A stretch of DNA of 64,000 nt, taken from positions 62,001 through 126,000 of the forward strand of contig NZ_KB898671.1 in assembly GCF_000377765.1 (NCBI RefSeq). Reading direction: 5' to 3'. The notes beneath the pieces were generated by a model. That model saw only the letters and a list, made by a program, of their open reading frames with translations, was not told the origin of the DNA and did not search any database. Positions 1-10,570 of the stretch are shown in pieces. The position numbers and the translations under genes are program-made. Position 1 is the stretch's first letter, and each line of letters starts with the position of its first letter. Source of the stretch: Gracilibacillus lacisalsi DSM 19029 (GTDB lineage Bacteria > Bacillota > Bacilli > Bacillales > Amphibacillaceae).

Positions 1-406
1 ATGTATAAGCATATCTTCTTCCAACCTACACTTTTAATTCTTTCCAGCAAAACAACACTACCCCCTTTGTCCCGTTACCTAATAATGATTGAACACTATC
101 GTTTACATGCTTGGCTGGTTGGGACGATATTTTGTTTGAGTTGTATTCGTTCAATGTATTACGCTCCTATCATTCTACATTTTTTATGTGATTTTATTAA
201 CACCTTGAACGAAAAAAGACGACCCGAACGGAATCGCCTTTCACATATCGTTTCCATACTGTACTTGTCGCTTAACCTTCTATCGAATTTAAGCCATGGA
301 CCACTTTGAGAAGTACCCAACGAAATTAGTTGTTGTTTTTTTACCGAAAAGAGTTATCAATTTCAGAAACCTTGGCCCTCCCTATCTTGTGGTCTGATAT
401 GATTGT
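1..406. other. Non-coding or decayed stretch, no gene supported
   Basis: The plus-strand open frame of 102 codons here has no ribosome binding site and a composition unlike a real protein. The minus strand holds a broken reading with a short stretch (FDRRLSDKYSMETICERRF) that could be a worn gene fragment, but I cannot assign it to a family. The stretch lies downstream of the lipoprotein gene. I see no convincing terminator. Confidence 0.4.
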
Positions 407-2122
407 TCAAAACTGTACTTTCTCTATTTCCTTACCGTCTACTGGGATTCGATACCAATCTTCTGTATCGACTTCTTCAATTTTTGCATAGTACACATAT
501 CCATCAATAATATGCAAAAAATAGACTGACCCTTCATCCAATTTCTCACTTTCCATTGTATTTACATCCAACCTATATAGACTCCAATTATCAGAAGGGT
601 TCCGATAAAACACATGGTTATCAACATTAAATCCTTCTACGGGATATGTTGTTAACTCTTCCTCTTTTTCTGTTTCAAGGTTGAAGCGATACAAATGGTA
701 GTTATGATTTGCATTTTCATAATATATCCAATCATCTTCCATAGCGAAACTTCTAGCACGTTTTCCATCTAAAGCTGTTTCTGATTCTTGTGAATAAATA
801 TCAACATCAATATCTGTGTAATATAGCTGATTATCTTCCGTTTTTTGATAGACGATTTTGTCATTTTCTATTATAAATCTACCTACATCTTCGAGAATTC
901 TTTCTCCATAACTTAAATTTGTTTTTTGTTTTTCAAGATAGACTCGTGGTGTAGGTGTATCACTGACTTCAAGATAATACATCCATTCATTTTTCACTAT
1001 TAGATTAGTTGCTGAAATATCATAGATCTGTTGACGGTCTGAGCCGTCCTTATTCATCTGAATTAATTTTGCTCCTTGCGTCAAATCAGCAGGTTCAGTT
1101 ATCTGTATGTAATATAACTTATCATTAACCACATTAATATTTGCTGCTCTTTCTTCGGAGAGCCGTGTTTGATCAGTCCCATCCCTTCTCATGCGATTTA
1201 TTCCTTTGCCAAGCGAAGAAAAATAAATCCATTCTCCGTCTGTAGCCCACTTACCATGATTCATAATATTAGCTCCAGTATTACCTAATTGTTCGACTTC
1301 ATCTTTATTATCCTCTTCGTCTTCCTCCTCGATATCTGTAGTGAAATGTTCTGCAATAGTAAGTGCATTCTCGATTTCATCTGCTGGTAATTCTAGATTT
1401 TCTATTTCATTATGATTAGATAGTACAAAGGTGACTGTCTCTTTCATTTGGGGAGGATTTGACTCTACAAATTTACTTTCACCAATGTAGTCAATCTGCA
1501 ATTCTGTTAATTGAAGGGACTGTTTATTCACTTTAATACGGACATTGAGCTCTACGATATCTATATAATCGAACATTAAAGATGCTGCCACCCCTCGTTC
1601 AACGGATGAGGATTTAGCAAACACCGGATACAATGCTTTCAGGATGCTAATATTCTTATCCTTATTTTCTCCATCGTACTCATAAAGATAGTTTTCACTT
1701 TCTTTATTAAACTGTAACATTTCTATATTCTCGTAAAGTTTCTCCATACCTTTAAGTAATATTGTTTCATCTGTTATCTTACCTTTCACCAGATAATCAA
1801 GGTCCGGGTGATTATAATACACCATATCCTCTTGATAATAAGTGAGCATGTTTTCCCATTCATCATATAATTTCTGTTTCATTTCCATGCTAGCATGAAA
1901 AGGATCAACTGTTGTTTCTCCTTTAAGTTCCAGCTTTGTTTCATTATCCATACCGTCTATTTGCTCTGCATCGAGTTGAAAACTAAAACTCTCTAATTCT
2001 TTAGTGTTTTCTATCATTTTCTGAAGGGCATCATCTTTCGATAATTCCTCATTTCGGCAACCAATTATTAGGAAGATAAGTAAAATACCTAGACACCACT
2101 TTATAACATTGCTTAATTTCAT
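407..2122 (-). CDS. Lipoprotein with C-terminal DUF5050 repeats
   Basis: Predicted surface lipoprotein of about 571 residues. The start is taken at the second methionine (2122) because AGAGGTG lies 9 bases before it, while the upstream ATG at 2143 has no such site. A hydrophobic leader ends in a lipobox (LIIGC, Cys about 22). Residues 25-260 resemble the LolA/LppX-like fold seen in DUF6612-type lipoproteins. A very acidic linker follows at about 265-285. The last 280 residues are a repeat domain of the DUF5050 kind, with recurring aromatic blades such as WIYFSS, WMYYL, WIYYEN and YVYYA, probably a beta-propeller. This architecture is common in Firmicutes, and its ligand is unknown to me. The gene stands alone with no operon partner. 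I am confident of the class but not of a function. Confidence 0.8.
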   Translation of the reverse strand: MKLSNVIKWCLGILLIFLIIGCRNEELSKDDALQKMIENTKELESFSFQLDAEQIDGMDNETKLELKGETTVDPFHASMEMKQKLYDEWENMLTYYQEDMVYYNHPDLDYLVKGKITDETILLKGMEKLYENIEMLQFNKESENYLYEYDGENKDKNISILKALYPVFAKSSSVERGVAASLMFDYIDIVELNVRIKVNKQSLQLTELQIDYIGESKFVESNPPQMKETVTFVLSNHNEIENLELPADEIENALTIAEHFTTDIEEEDEEDNKDEVEQLGNTGANIMNHGKWATDGEWIYFSSLGKGINRMRRDGTDQTRLSEERAANINVVNDKLYYIQITEPADLTQGAKLIQMNKDGSDRQQIYDISATNLIVKNEWMYYLEVSDTPTPRVYLEKQKTNLSYGERILEDVGRFIIENDKIVYQKTEDNQLYYTDIDVDIYSQESETALDGKRARSFAMEDDWIYYENANHNYHLYRFNLETEKEEELTTYPVEGFNVDNHVFYRNPSDNWSLYRLDVNTMESEKLDEGSVYFLHIIDGYVYYAKIEEVDTEDWYRIPVDGKEIEKVQF

Positions 2123-3033
2123 ATATTTTGCACCTCTAGACATTCTATTACTTCTTTACCGAACCAAGATTTTGTGAAAATAATCTTTAATGGTTATTTT
2201 TCGATAAATTCATCTATATGTTATTTAATTATCTCAGTTTTTGAGTTATTTGTCACTAATTCATATGAATATGGCTCCCGTAGAATCATCTCTTTCCCTT
2301 TCAGAGATAATTCTTTTAACATTAGCTACTATTCTCTCCGTTACCCTTATAAGAGTGAAATGAATAGGGGAAATAAGTAAGTGATGGATTGTAAAATGAC
2401 ACATCAGTCTTAGTAGAATGGTTATAACAATATAGAAAAGACCACTAAATCATAAAGTACTCTTAGCTTCGATTTCCAAGATCTCACTTGATAAGATATC
2501 CGGTTTATCTCAAGAAAAGAGCTAGTCTGGAAGATGCATGGTAATAAGGATCAAATCAGTATGGAGTTTTTATGATCACTATTTTTAAGAGAGACTATAA
2601 TAATATAGATTGGAAGGAAAAATCAATGGACTTTTCTGATTTTTTTGATATTTCTCTCTCTTTTTAATAGGTAACCTCACATTTTTTTAAATTATTCTTC
2701 GTTATAGCCGCGTAGAATAAGTTCACCTTCTCCCCTGTATGTATGGGTTCATATATCGTTTTTATTGGTCCAGCTTACTTTTGTGGGATAAAAAAGAAAG
2801 ATGATTAACAACCCCCGAGATGATATAATAACATCAGTATGATAACGCTTATCCAAGTAACAACTTAGAAGAACTTGTTTATATCCCCTCGTTTCTTCCT
2901 ATATGCTATCTTAACTTGTCACCATATAGTGTAAAATGATAATACTTTGACACCATATTATTTGAATTGACGATATACTTTTTTTATTGAAGTACTTTGT
3001 ACAAAATAATAATTTAAATAAGGAGCATTAGAA
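2123..3033. other. Long AT-rich intergenic region before the AraC gene
   Basis: About 900 bases with no supported gene; the open frame at 2174-2380 lacks a ribosome binding site and protein-like composition. It must hold the promoters of the divergent lipoprotein and AraC genes. A TTGACA hexamer occurs at 2947-2952, but I cannot pair it with a well-spaced -10 box. The last bases before the AraC gene carry its ribosome binding site. Confidence 0.5.
2841..2853. promoter_or_regulatory. Palindrome GATAACGCTTATC, possible operator
   Basis: This is a perfect 13-base palindrome (GATAA-CGC-TTATC) about 180 bases before the AraC start. It resembles LacI-family or catabolite-responsive operators, but it misses two conserved positions of the cre consensus. 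The assignment is tentative. Confidence 0.3.
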
Positions 3034-3924
3034 ATGGAAAATATCAGAAAAAGAGATGGGTTTGATTCTGAGAAATTGTTTGTTTTACCGGACTATGTAC
3101 AGGAAGAACTAGTTGAGCATGCATTAATAAAAGATTTCTTTGTAACAGACATAGGATTTTTCCCCGATGCTAAATATCACTTTCGCGAAAGGCAATCAGG
3201 TACAAAGTCACATATTTTCATTTATTGTTCTAATGGTGAAGGATGGGTTGAATTAAATAAAGGACCAAAACAAATAATTTTAAAGAATACTTTAATTGTT
3301 ATACCTTCTGAAACCCCTCATTGTTACGGGAGTAAGGATAGTAATCCATGGAGTATTTATTGGTTTCATTTAAGAGGAAAGCACGTCTCACACTTTATTG
3401 AAAGCTTTGGTTTAAATGGTGAACCATTGCAATTTCCTAGTAATTTCTTTACTAAATTCACAGAATTATTTGACCAGTGCTATAATATGTTAATTGATAA
3501 ACCATATTCCAAGGTTCACCATATACACGTTTCACAAACCATGCGCTATTTTCTTAGTACAATAGGGATTACGAGTCTACGTTCACAGCAAGAAGAAAAG
3601 AGGGAACATTATCTGGAGAGTGCCATCCAGTATATGATAGACCACCTTCATACCACGATCAAACTATCCACTTTGGCAAAATTTATAGGGTTATCTAAAC
3701 AACACGTTATTTATATTTTCAAAAAAGAAACAGGCTTTCCACCTATCGATTATTTTATTAGACTTAAAATGCAGCGTGCCTGTGAGATGTTAGATTTAAC
3801 AGATATGAGTATAAAAGAAATTTGTAATTCTCTTGGTATTACGGATCCCTATTATTTTTCAAGATTATTCAAAAAAATTATGGGCTCATCGCCAACAGCT
3901 TACCGGAAAGAACAAAAAGGCTAA
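3034..3924 (+). CDS. AraC family transcriptional regulator
   Basis: A 296-residue regulator. The start follows AAGGAGC at good spacing. Residues about 30-120 look like an AraC-type cupin ligand-binding domain, with VIPSETPHCYG at the turn that usually contacts the sugar. Residues about 195-295 hold the two helix-turn-helix units, including the second-helix signature PYYFSRLFKK and the end motif SPTAYRK. In this family the cupin binds a sugar and switches transcription of adjacent catabolic genes. The gene is convergent with the GH2-DUF5107-GH35-permease genes, so it is the natural candidate activator of that locus. Function as a regulator is well supported; the inducing sugar is inferred only. 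Confidence 0.9.
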   Translation: MENIRKRDGFDSEKLFVLPDYVQEELVEHALIKDFFVTDIGFFPDAKYHFRERQSGTKSHIFIYCSNGEGWVELNKGPKQIILKNTLIVIPSETPHCYGSKDSNPWSIYWFHLRGKHVSHFIESFGLNGEPLQFPSNFFTKFTELFDQCYNMLIDKPYSKVHHIHVSQTMRYFLSTIGITSLRSQQEEKREHYLESAIQYMIDHLHTTIKLSTLAKFIGLSKQHVIYIFKKETGFPPIDYFIRLKMQRACEMLDLTDMSIKEICNSLGITDPYYFSRLFKKIMGSSPTAYRKEQKG

Positions 3925-4001
3925 AAATATAACTATATTATATTAATTTTAAATTTATACCGTTGTAATCGGTTGCGCATTATCTTTGTATTATGTAAAA
4001 A

Positions 4002-4042
4002 ATCCAAACGATATCGAATCATTGTCCGATAATCGTTTGGAT
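4002..4042 (-). terminator. Terminator between GH2 gene and AraC gene
   Basis: The 11-base arms ATCCAAACGAT and ATCGTTTGGAT enclose a 19-base loop. Read on the minus strand the stem is followed by a run of T, as expected at the end of the GH2 transcript. It may also stop the convergent AraC transcript. Confidence 0.7.
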
Positions 4043-4105
4043 CATAAAACACTTTGGTCTCAGAATCGTTCGTCACATACTTCATAATTATTTTTAATAA
4101 CAAAT

Positions 4106-6916
4106 TTAATATCTTAGATTAAATAGTGATTTTACTTTAAATGTACTAATTAATTCACCTACACTAATCGAAGAATCTGGTTGAAAGTTACTGCTTTTTA
4201 AGTACTCAATTATTTTAAAGAGAAGAAAATGAGATTCTGGACTCTTCATCATTTTTCGATCAGTTAGATTTAAAGTTGATACAAAGAGCTTCCCTCTCCC
4301 CACATTTACCTCATAAACATATGCTAGTTTTTTGGATCTATTGAAATTATCGATTACTTCTATAATTGGCTTCACATTAGGCGTCAATTCTAAGTTTAGA
4401 GCAATCGTACGATCTACTAAATGATACCAGCCCCAGTCAGAGTGCCCATCATTTGGAAACTCATCGAAAACTGGATGTGAGTGGATGCGCATTCCCATTG
4501 TTGTTCCTACTTGTTCAGGAAACCATAAGTAATTCCAAAATATTGGTAGATAACGAGTTAAGACCTCATCATGTTGACCATTCTCCTTAGCCATTAGCCA
4601 TACCTTTCCACCATCTACTAGAAATTGTAAGACATCCCTTCCTATTTGATCTGTTATGGCTAAATCCACATCTTTTTCTTTTTTAAAACTATGCTCGTCT
4701 AACCCGATTGTTTTTTCAACTCGGGCACCAAATAAAGCGGAGCGCAGTTCGGGAATATTAGTCCAAGTCCGTTCAGGCTTTTCAGTAAGCTGTTGACGTG
4801 GAAATACCCAAAAATCCCACTCATTTTTAAACGTAATTCCGTTTATTATTATGGAAGCCTCAAGCGTTACCTTTTTTGCTTCATTTACCGATATTTCTTC
4901 ATTAATTTTTATTAAATCTATATTTCCAGTTCCAGGGATATCATTTATAATAGTTTCTCCCTGCTTCCACACGTTTTTATCAATATTTAATGACCATTTG
5001 AAATCCGCGGTATCTACTGGTAAGCCAAAGTGTGATAATTCTATACTTACTGCTATTTCTTCGTCATTGTAAAATGTTCGTTTTTTGGATCTCATTAATA
5101 ACACTGTTTGCTCATTAAATTGACGAAACTTATTTGGTTCTACCACATTTTTCGAATCCCAGAATACATCTAATATTCCCACAGTAGCATGGCCTTGACC
5201 AGGAAAATCGCGTATATCCAATAATTGAATTCCTGAAAGGTTAGGAGTTCTTCGTGCTTTTTCCATATTCTCCTTTAAGGAACGAATAAGGTGTATTCCT
5301 GTTGATTCAATAAATTCATTTGTACGGGAAGTGATTCTTTTTGACTCCAAAGTCTTATTAATGCTTTCTAACCAATGAGGTTTAAGTATACCTTGATATT
5401 TAGTTTCCTCTTCCGGTCGCACATACATTGTAAATTGACCGTGCTCATGTGCAATTAGCGGATTTTTCTCTAACCGGGTCACCTCACCATAATCAGTAGT
5501 TGTATCTGCTGTAGCAGCATGATCAATATTGTATGGAGGATGCCAATTGAGTGTTGGGACAAAAAAGTCACCCTCACGGCTTTGAGAAGGTAATTGACCA
5601 TGGCCAGTATTATCTGTATAAATACGACTAGAATCTAGTTGTCTTGCTAAATAAACTAATTCATTTAACTGTGGGTGGCCGTCTTCAGCAATTAATTCAT
5701 TTCCCATCGATAACATCACAAATGAAGGATGATTCTTTAATGACCTTATTACTCGCTTCAACTCTCGCGTTAAGAAAGTATGGACTTCTTCAGGTGCTTG
5801 ACTCTCACTTTTGGTATACTGTTTACTCCAATGCGGTAATTCGGTTTGCACAAGCATACCAGCTTCATCTGCTGCTTGCCAGAAAGGTTCTGGTGGGGTC
5901 CATCCGTGTAATCTCACATGATTAAAACCGTAGCTCTTCACTACACTAAATTGTTTTCGATAATGCTCTATGTCCCATTCTGGATAACCTGTTTGCGGAA
6001 AAATACAACAATCTACATACCCTGTTAAAAATACAGGAATTTCATTTAATAAAATTTGATTGTTTTCAGTGGAAATGGTCCTTAGACCAAATCTTACGCT
6101 TTTTGTATCATATTGCTTTCCATTATATAAAAGTACAATTTCTGCATGATACAAATATGGTTCATTTGGAGACCATGTTTTAGCTTCATCCAATTCTATT
6201 TGAATAGATTTGGTTAGCTGTAAAACTGAAGTCTTATCCAAAATATTTGATTCATTAGATTTAATTAAAGTATTGTTTTGATCATAAATATGAATACACA
6301 TACTCCAATTATTTCTATCCTCACAGTTTATCCTATCAACTTCCACTTCGAAGTGAACAAGTTTAGGGTTTATCTCGGTTTTAACCTTAACATCCTGAAT
6401 GGTATGAGGTAATTCAGAAATAATTTGTATGCCACCTGTAATGCCTCCCCAATGAGTCGATGTATGGTAAGAGTGAATATGGCTTTCCTGCAACGGTAAA
6501 TGCATCTGATTATCTAACCTAATAACAAATCGATGTTTTTTCCCTGCTTTTACAAATGGTGTAATTTCGTAACGTTGTATGGTTGATAGACTATCTTCTG
6601 TCCCGACATAATTACCATCAATCCATAACTGTGTAATCCATCTAACTCCTTTTAATTCTAGATATAAATTGTTTTGATTGATGTTTTCAGGTATTTCAAT
6701 CTCTTTTACAAACCATGCTATACCCTCATATTCTCGATCTTTTTTCCATGTACCGATTGGAAAGTGTGTGGAAGACTGCCCATATCCCTGCTCTTCTATA
6801 GAGCCGGGAATTTGAATCGTATCCTGGGGTAAAGCAGCATCTGGACCCACCCAATCCTGATCATTTTTCGGGTCAAGCGAAAAATTCCAAGTGCCATTTA
6901 ATTCTATTTTCATCAT
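4106..6916 (-). CDS. Glycoside hydrolase family 2 enzyme
   Basis: 936-residue member of the GH2 clan (beta-galactosidase, beta-glucuronidase and relatives). GGAGGG precedes the tandem ATG-ATG start. Order: N-terminal jelly-roll sugar-binding domain (about 1-170), immunoglobulin-like domain (about 170-280), TIM barrel (about 280-560), then a C-terminal extension. The acid/base glutamate is in SMGNELI near residue 405 and the likely nucleophile in LIAHEHGQF near residue 491. There is no signal peptide, so it should act on imported oligosaccharides. It is the last gene of the minus-strand sugar locus, 70 bases after the DUF5107 gene. The C-terminal 230 residues include a segment (VDGGKVWLMAKENG) like a GATase-fold accessory domain. 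The exact linkage specificity cannot be read from the sequence. Confidence 0.88.
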   Translation of the reverse strand: MMKIELNGTWNFSLDPKNDQDWVGPDAALPQDTIQIPGSIEEQGYGQSSTHFPIGTWKKDREYEGIAWFVKEIEIPENINQNNLYLELKGVRWITQLWIDGNYVGTEDSLSTIQRYEITPFVKAGKKHRFVIRLDNQMHLPLQESHIHSYHTSTHWGGITGGIQIISELPHTIQDVKVKTEINPKLVHFEVEVDRINCEDRNNWSMCIHIYDQNNTLIKSNESNILDKTSVLQLTKSIQIELDEAKTWSPNEPYLYHAEIVLLYNGKQYDTKSVRFGLRTISTENNQILLNEIPVFLTGYVDCCIFPQTGYPEWDIEHYRKQFSVVKSYGFNHVRLHGWTPPEPFWQAADEAGMLVQTELPHWSKQYTKSESQAPEEVHTFLTRELKRVIRSLKNHPSFVMLSMGNELIAEDGHPQLNELVYLARQLDSSRIYTDNTGHGQLPSQSREGDFFVPTLNWHPPYNIDHAATADTTTDYGEVTRLEKNPLIAHEHGQFTMYVRPEEETKYQGILKPHWLESINKTLESKRITSRTNEFIESTGIHLIRSLKENMEKARRTPNLSGIQLLDIRDFPGQGHATVGILDVFWDSKNVVEPNKFRQFNEQTVLLMRSKKRTFYNDEEIAVSIELSHFGLPVDTADFKWSLNIDKNVWKQGETIINDIPGTGNIDLIKINEEISVNEAKKVTLEASIIINGITFKNEWDFWVFPRQQLTEKPERTWTNIPELRSALFGARVEKTIGLDEHSFKKEKDVDLAITDQIGRDVLQFLVDGGKVWLMAKENGQHDEVLTRYLPIFWNYLWFPEQVGTTMGMRIHSHPVFDEFPNDGHSDWGWYHLVDRTIALNLELTPNVKPIIEVIDNFNRSKKLAYVYEVNVGRGKLFVSTLNLTDRKMMKSPESHFLLFKIIEYLKSSNFQPDSSISVGELISTFKVKSLFNLRY

Positions 6917-6986
6917 CTTTTCCCTCCAATTTTCCCCAACAAACCTCGGAAAAAAATGATGGAGGTTTGTTGGTTAACATAATTAT

Positions 6987-9900
6987 TTAATCAATACTTA
7001 CTAACATATGGTTTTCCTTACACAATGGAAGATGGCTAATTGCCCCTTGATGATTAGGTTCTATTGCTAATACATCCTCAAAATACTTTTGCGCTTCTGC
7101 TACTTTCTGCATACCTAACAGTCCAAGCCCTATCATAAAAAGACAATGAATTTTATTTCTTTGATTCAAATCATCTTCAAACACTAAGAAATCTGGTAAG
7201 GAAACAGCAAAATATTCAATTTTTACATCATCATAAAAATGTGTCTCTCCATAATCTATTAACTTATTAAATCGACGTTTTGCTTCTTTTTTATTATTTA
7301 ACTTTAACCATGCTAAACCTTGATAATAAATCATTTCGGGCGGTTGATCATTATAATACATGACACTTGTGGGTTCATCTAATCCAGTTGAGGCTATTTC
7401 AAAACAATCTTTAGCCTCGATAGTTTTGTTTAACCCTTCATAGGCACAGCCTAAATAATAATAAATATTATTCTCCTGTGCACCGGCTAATTTCCCTTCA
7501 CCTAAGTTTTCAGGATAATTCAAAGCTTGTTGTAAATAGGCCACAGCTTGATTATATTGCCTATCTTCAATACATACTTTTCCTAACTCCACATTCGCAA
7601 ACACATATTGTCCTGGGATTTTCCCTTCTCCACCTTCCCATGGATGGAAAATTCTATTTTGTAGTGCTTGTAATACTTTCTCATATTCACCCATCGAGTT
7701 TAGAAGTGTAACATATTCCAGATACAGATCATCTCTTGCTTGAACTAAATCAATATGTTTGTTGAAATTTCCCAGGCGTTTTGCAGGAGTTACTTTTAAC
7801 TTTTTATAGAGTTGATCAAGCTCATAGAAAACACGTGCATCTTCTTGATTACAACTAAATGCTTTTTCTAATGCTTGAAGAGATTCATCCTTTAAGCCTA
7901 ATTTATTATAATAACCTAAAGATAAATTTCGATGAGCTGTTGCAAACGTATTATCCAACTCGATAGATTTTTCCCAATATTTAATTGCCTCTTTATGCCT
8001 TTTCTTGTCATATAAAAGATTGCCAAGGTAATAATATGCCTTACTATCATCAGGGTGTTTATCAATCATCTCTTGTAAAACAACTAATTCAAACAGACTA
8101 TTTGGGAAGCAATAGTCAGGTTTTGCTTTACTCCCAGCTTTTTGATAGAACTCTGATTTATCATTTTTACCCAGCAAGCGATAGAAATAAGCTAAGGCAT
8201 ATTGTTGCATTGGGTATGCATCATCCGATCGATTCGGCTGAATGCGCTGTAAGATATCAATCGCCTCAGCGATAAAGCCTGAGCTTTGATAATCATCTGC
8301 TAATGTCAAATAATTATGAACATCTCCTCGCATTAGTAGAATTACTTTCTCAAGCAATTGACTTTCTTTTTCCTTTTCACCTAAAGCTCTATAAATGAGA
8401 TAAAGTTCGTTGAATGCACCAAAGTCCATTTTATCTATATTTAAAGTCTCTATGGTAAAAGCTTCAGCTTCTTCCAATCTATTAAGTTTACGAAGAATTC
8501 CAGATTTCAAAAGTCTCGCTTGGTAATTGTGAGTGTTGCGAGTTAATGATTGATTTACAAACTCTAACGCTTTTTTAAAGTGCCCTTCTGAATGAGCAAT
8601 TTGCGCTAAAGAGAAATAACCACTATCTTGCCAATCCGCTGACCAACAAGCCTTGTAGAATGCAGCGAATGCTTCTCTATATTTCCTTTGAAATTTCAAA
8701 GTCACTCCTAATTGATAATAGGCTTCACTATCATAAGGATTTGGGTTACGTGAAGTTAATGATTGTATAGCTTTTCTGAAGTAAGATTCACTTTCTTCAA
8801 ATAATCCCCTTCTAAGAATTAATTTTCCATAAGCTACATTAAGTCGGATATCTTTACTGTCACGTTTCAAACCTTCTAAGTAATAATTTTCCGGTTCAAA
8901 TGTAGCATGTCTATATTGTTCTAAATGCAAACCCGCTAAATATAATTCTTCATTAGTTTTTAAGTCTTCTGGTTCAGACATAGGTTCCGCCGCGTCAGGA
9001 ATTTCTTCAATTTTAGGAGCTTGTGGTTTATAGGAAACAAGGACTTTTCCTTTTGAATCTTTAACTGTTACCTCTAATTCATGCTCTTTATCCACCTCAT
9101 CCAAAGTAACAATTGTCTTAAATGTTTCTGTCGGAGATAAATTCACACTTTCTTTTAGATAATAACGATTTTTCCCTTTTAATTCTATTTTTGCTCCTTC
9201 AAAAACTGATGTTGCATACGCTTGAACTACAGTACGTTTATTTTCATCTGTATCCAAATTGACTGCTGCGTCTATTGAAGCGTTTTTTACTACCCCGATA
9301 TCTTTATAAGGCATAAAATATTGTTTAAATGCTTTTTCTTCATATGGCTTTAGCCATGTGAAATCAGGCTGATTATCAGTGTATACACCTGTCATTAATT
9401 CAATATACGGTCCATCTTCATCTGTAAGATTTCGATCCCATGCCTGCCCAAATTCTCCATTTCCCCAAGTCCATTGTTTTTTACCTGGTGAAATATGGTG
9501 ATCGGCTACATGTAGCAAACCTGCATTAACACCGTGATCATAACCACCCACAAAGTTATAATCCGACTTATATGCCATATAAGAAGTTGGTACAGGGATA
9601 TTTTTATAGCGAGAAATATCTACTCCTTCTGAATAATCCATTTTATAATAAGTGCCTGTTGCAATTGGGAACCTTGAGACATCTCTTTTGCCATGGTCCA
9701 TTACTGCATTTACATCAGGCGGAAATACGGTTTGTGTATGATTATTTACAGCGACGGCTGGATTTGCCCACCATAGAAAAGTCTGCGGTTCAGATGTCCT
9801 ATTGTATAATTGTGCTTCAATTTCTATATAGGCTTTATGTGGAAACAGTCTAAATCCAGTCGTTACTTTTGTTCCATACATTCGGTCCACTTCACCAACC

Positions 9901-10340
9901 CACACAACTGCACTTCCATCATTTTCTTCTTCTAAGCGATATTCGACAGGACCGAATGTATTCGGACGATGATGTTGCGGCCAATTAAATTCAATTCCAC
10001 CAGATATCCAAGGACCAACTAGACCAACTAATGCTGGCTTAATCACTCGATTATAGTAGACAAAGTCGTAGTTATTTGTTTTATCCAAAGCTCGGTAAAT
10101 TCTTCCACCAATTTCTGGCATGATTTCAACCCTTATAAAATCATTCTCTAAGATCACCATTTGATAGGTTTTCTTTACTTTTTCGTCATATATTTTATCT
10201 ATTACGGGATGAGGATAGACTCGACCAGAACTTCCCTGGTATACTCGTTTCTCAAGGAACATTGGATTTTTATCAGGCTTTCCAACTTCATACGTCGGAA
10301 TTTCTCTTTTTTCCTCCCACACTTTCACTTTATTATTCAT
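6987..10340 (-). CDS. DUF5107 protein with TPR repeats
   Basis: A 1117-residue cytoplasmic protein; the start follows AGGGAGTG. Residues about 1-430 match the DUF5107 type, a galactose-mutarotase-like beta-sandwich, with conserved stretches such as MPEIGGRIYRALDK and GGIEFNWPQHH. Residues about 465-1110 are a long array of tetratricopeptide repeats, visible as regularly spaced helical pairs with A-Y-G-L pattern (for example AYYYLGNLLYDKKRHKEAI). Proteins of this arrangement recur beside glycoside hydrolases in Firmicutes and Bacteroidetes, but I know of no firm biochemical role. Its placement between a GH2 and a GH35 gene points to binding or processing of a galactose-containing oligosaccharide, which is inference. 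Confidence 0.82.
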   Translation of the reverse strand: MNNKVKVWEEKREIPTYEVGKPDKNPMFLEKRVYQGSSGRVYPHPVIDKIYDEKVKKTYQMVILENDFIRVEIMPEIGGRIYRALDKTNNYDFVYYNRVIKPALVGLVGPWISGGIEFNWPQHHRPNTFGPVEYRLEEENDGSAVVWVGEVDRMYGTKVTTGFRLFPHKAYIEIEAQLYNRTSEPQTFLWWANPAVAVNNHTQTVFPPDVNAVMDHGKRDVSRFPIATGTYYKMDYSEGVDISRYKNIPVPTSYMAYKSDYNFVGGYDHGVNAGLLHVADHHISPGKKQWTWGNGEFGQAWDRNLTDEDGPYIELMTGVYTDNQPDFTWLKPYEEKAFKQYFMPYKDIGVVKNASIDAAVNLDTDENKRTVVQAYATSVFEGAKIELKGKNRYYLKESVNLSPTETFKTIVTLDEVDKEHELEVTVKDSKGKVLVSYKPQAPKIEEIPDAAEPMSEPEDLKTNEELYLAGLHLEQYRHATFEPENYYLEGLKRDSKDIRLNVAYGKLILRRGLFEESESYFRKAIQSLTSRNPNPYDSEAYYQLGVTLKFQRKYREAFAAFYKACWSADWQDSGYFSLAQIAHSEGHFKKALEFVNQSLTRNTHNYQARLLKSGILRKLNRLEEAEAFTIETLNIDKMDFGAFNELYLIYRALGEKEKESQLLEKVILLMRGDVHNYLTLADDYQSSGFIAEAIDILQRIQPNRSDDAYPMQQYALAYFYRLLGKNDKSEFYQKAGSKAKPDYCFPNSLFELVVLQEMIDKHPDDSKAYYYLGNLLYDKKRHKEAIKYWEKSIELDNTFATAHRNLSLGYYNKLGLKDESLQALEKAFSCNQEDARVFYELDQLYKKLKVTPAKRLGNFNKHIDLVQARDDLYLEYVTLLNSMGEYEKVLQALQNRIFHPWEGGEGKIPGQYVFANVELGKVCIEDRQYNQAVAYLQQALNYPENLGEGKLAGAQENNIYYYLGCAYEGLNKTIEAKDCFEIASTGLDEPTSVMYYNDQPPEMIYYQGLAWLKLNNKKEAKRRFNKLIDYGETHFYDDVKIEYFAVSLPDFLVFEDDLNQRNKIHCLFMIGLGLLGMQKVAEAQKYFEDVLAIEPNHQGAISHLPLCKENHMLVSID

Positions 10341-10570
10341 AAATTCTCACTCCCTTGTTTCATTCTATATGTCTACATTACCGTTTATAATAGCAACATC
10401 CAATAAATTAAATTCTGTTTTTGATGGACTATAATCTTATTATGGAATAATTTAAAAGTTTATAATGTAGTAATATCCATATATTATATTAATAATATTC
10501 TTATTATTTCACAGGTTAAGAAAGCTCGAGAAGTTAGCAGTCACAAACGTTGTAGAACAGTTTCATAGCG

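Noticed and set aside
1-309. Plus-strand open frame of 102 codons at the window edge
   Set aside because: No ribosome binding site, composition unlike a protein, no family resemblance.
2174-2380. Small plus-strand open frame in the AT-rich spacer
   Set aside because: No ribosome binding site and low-complexity composition.
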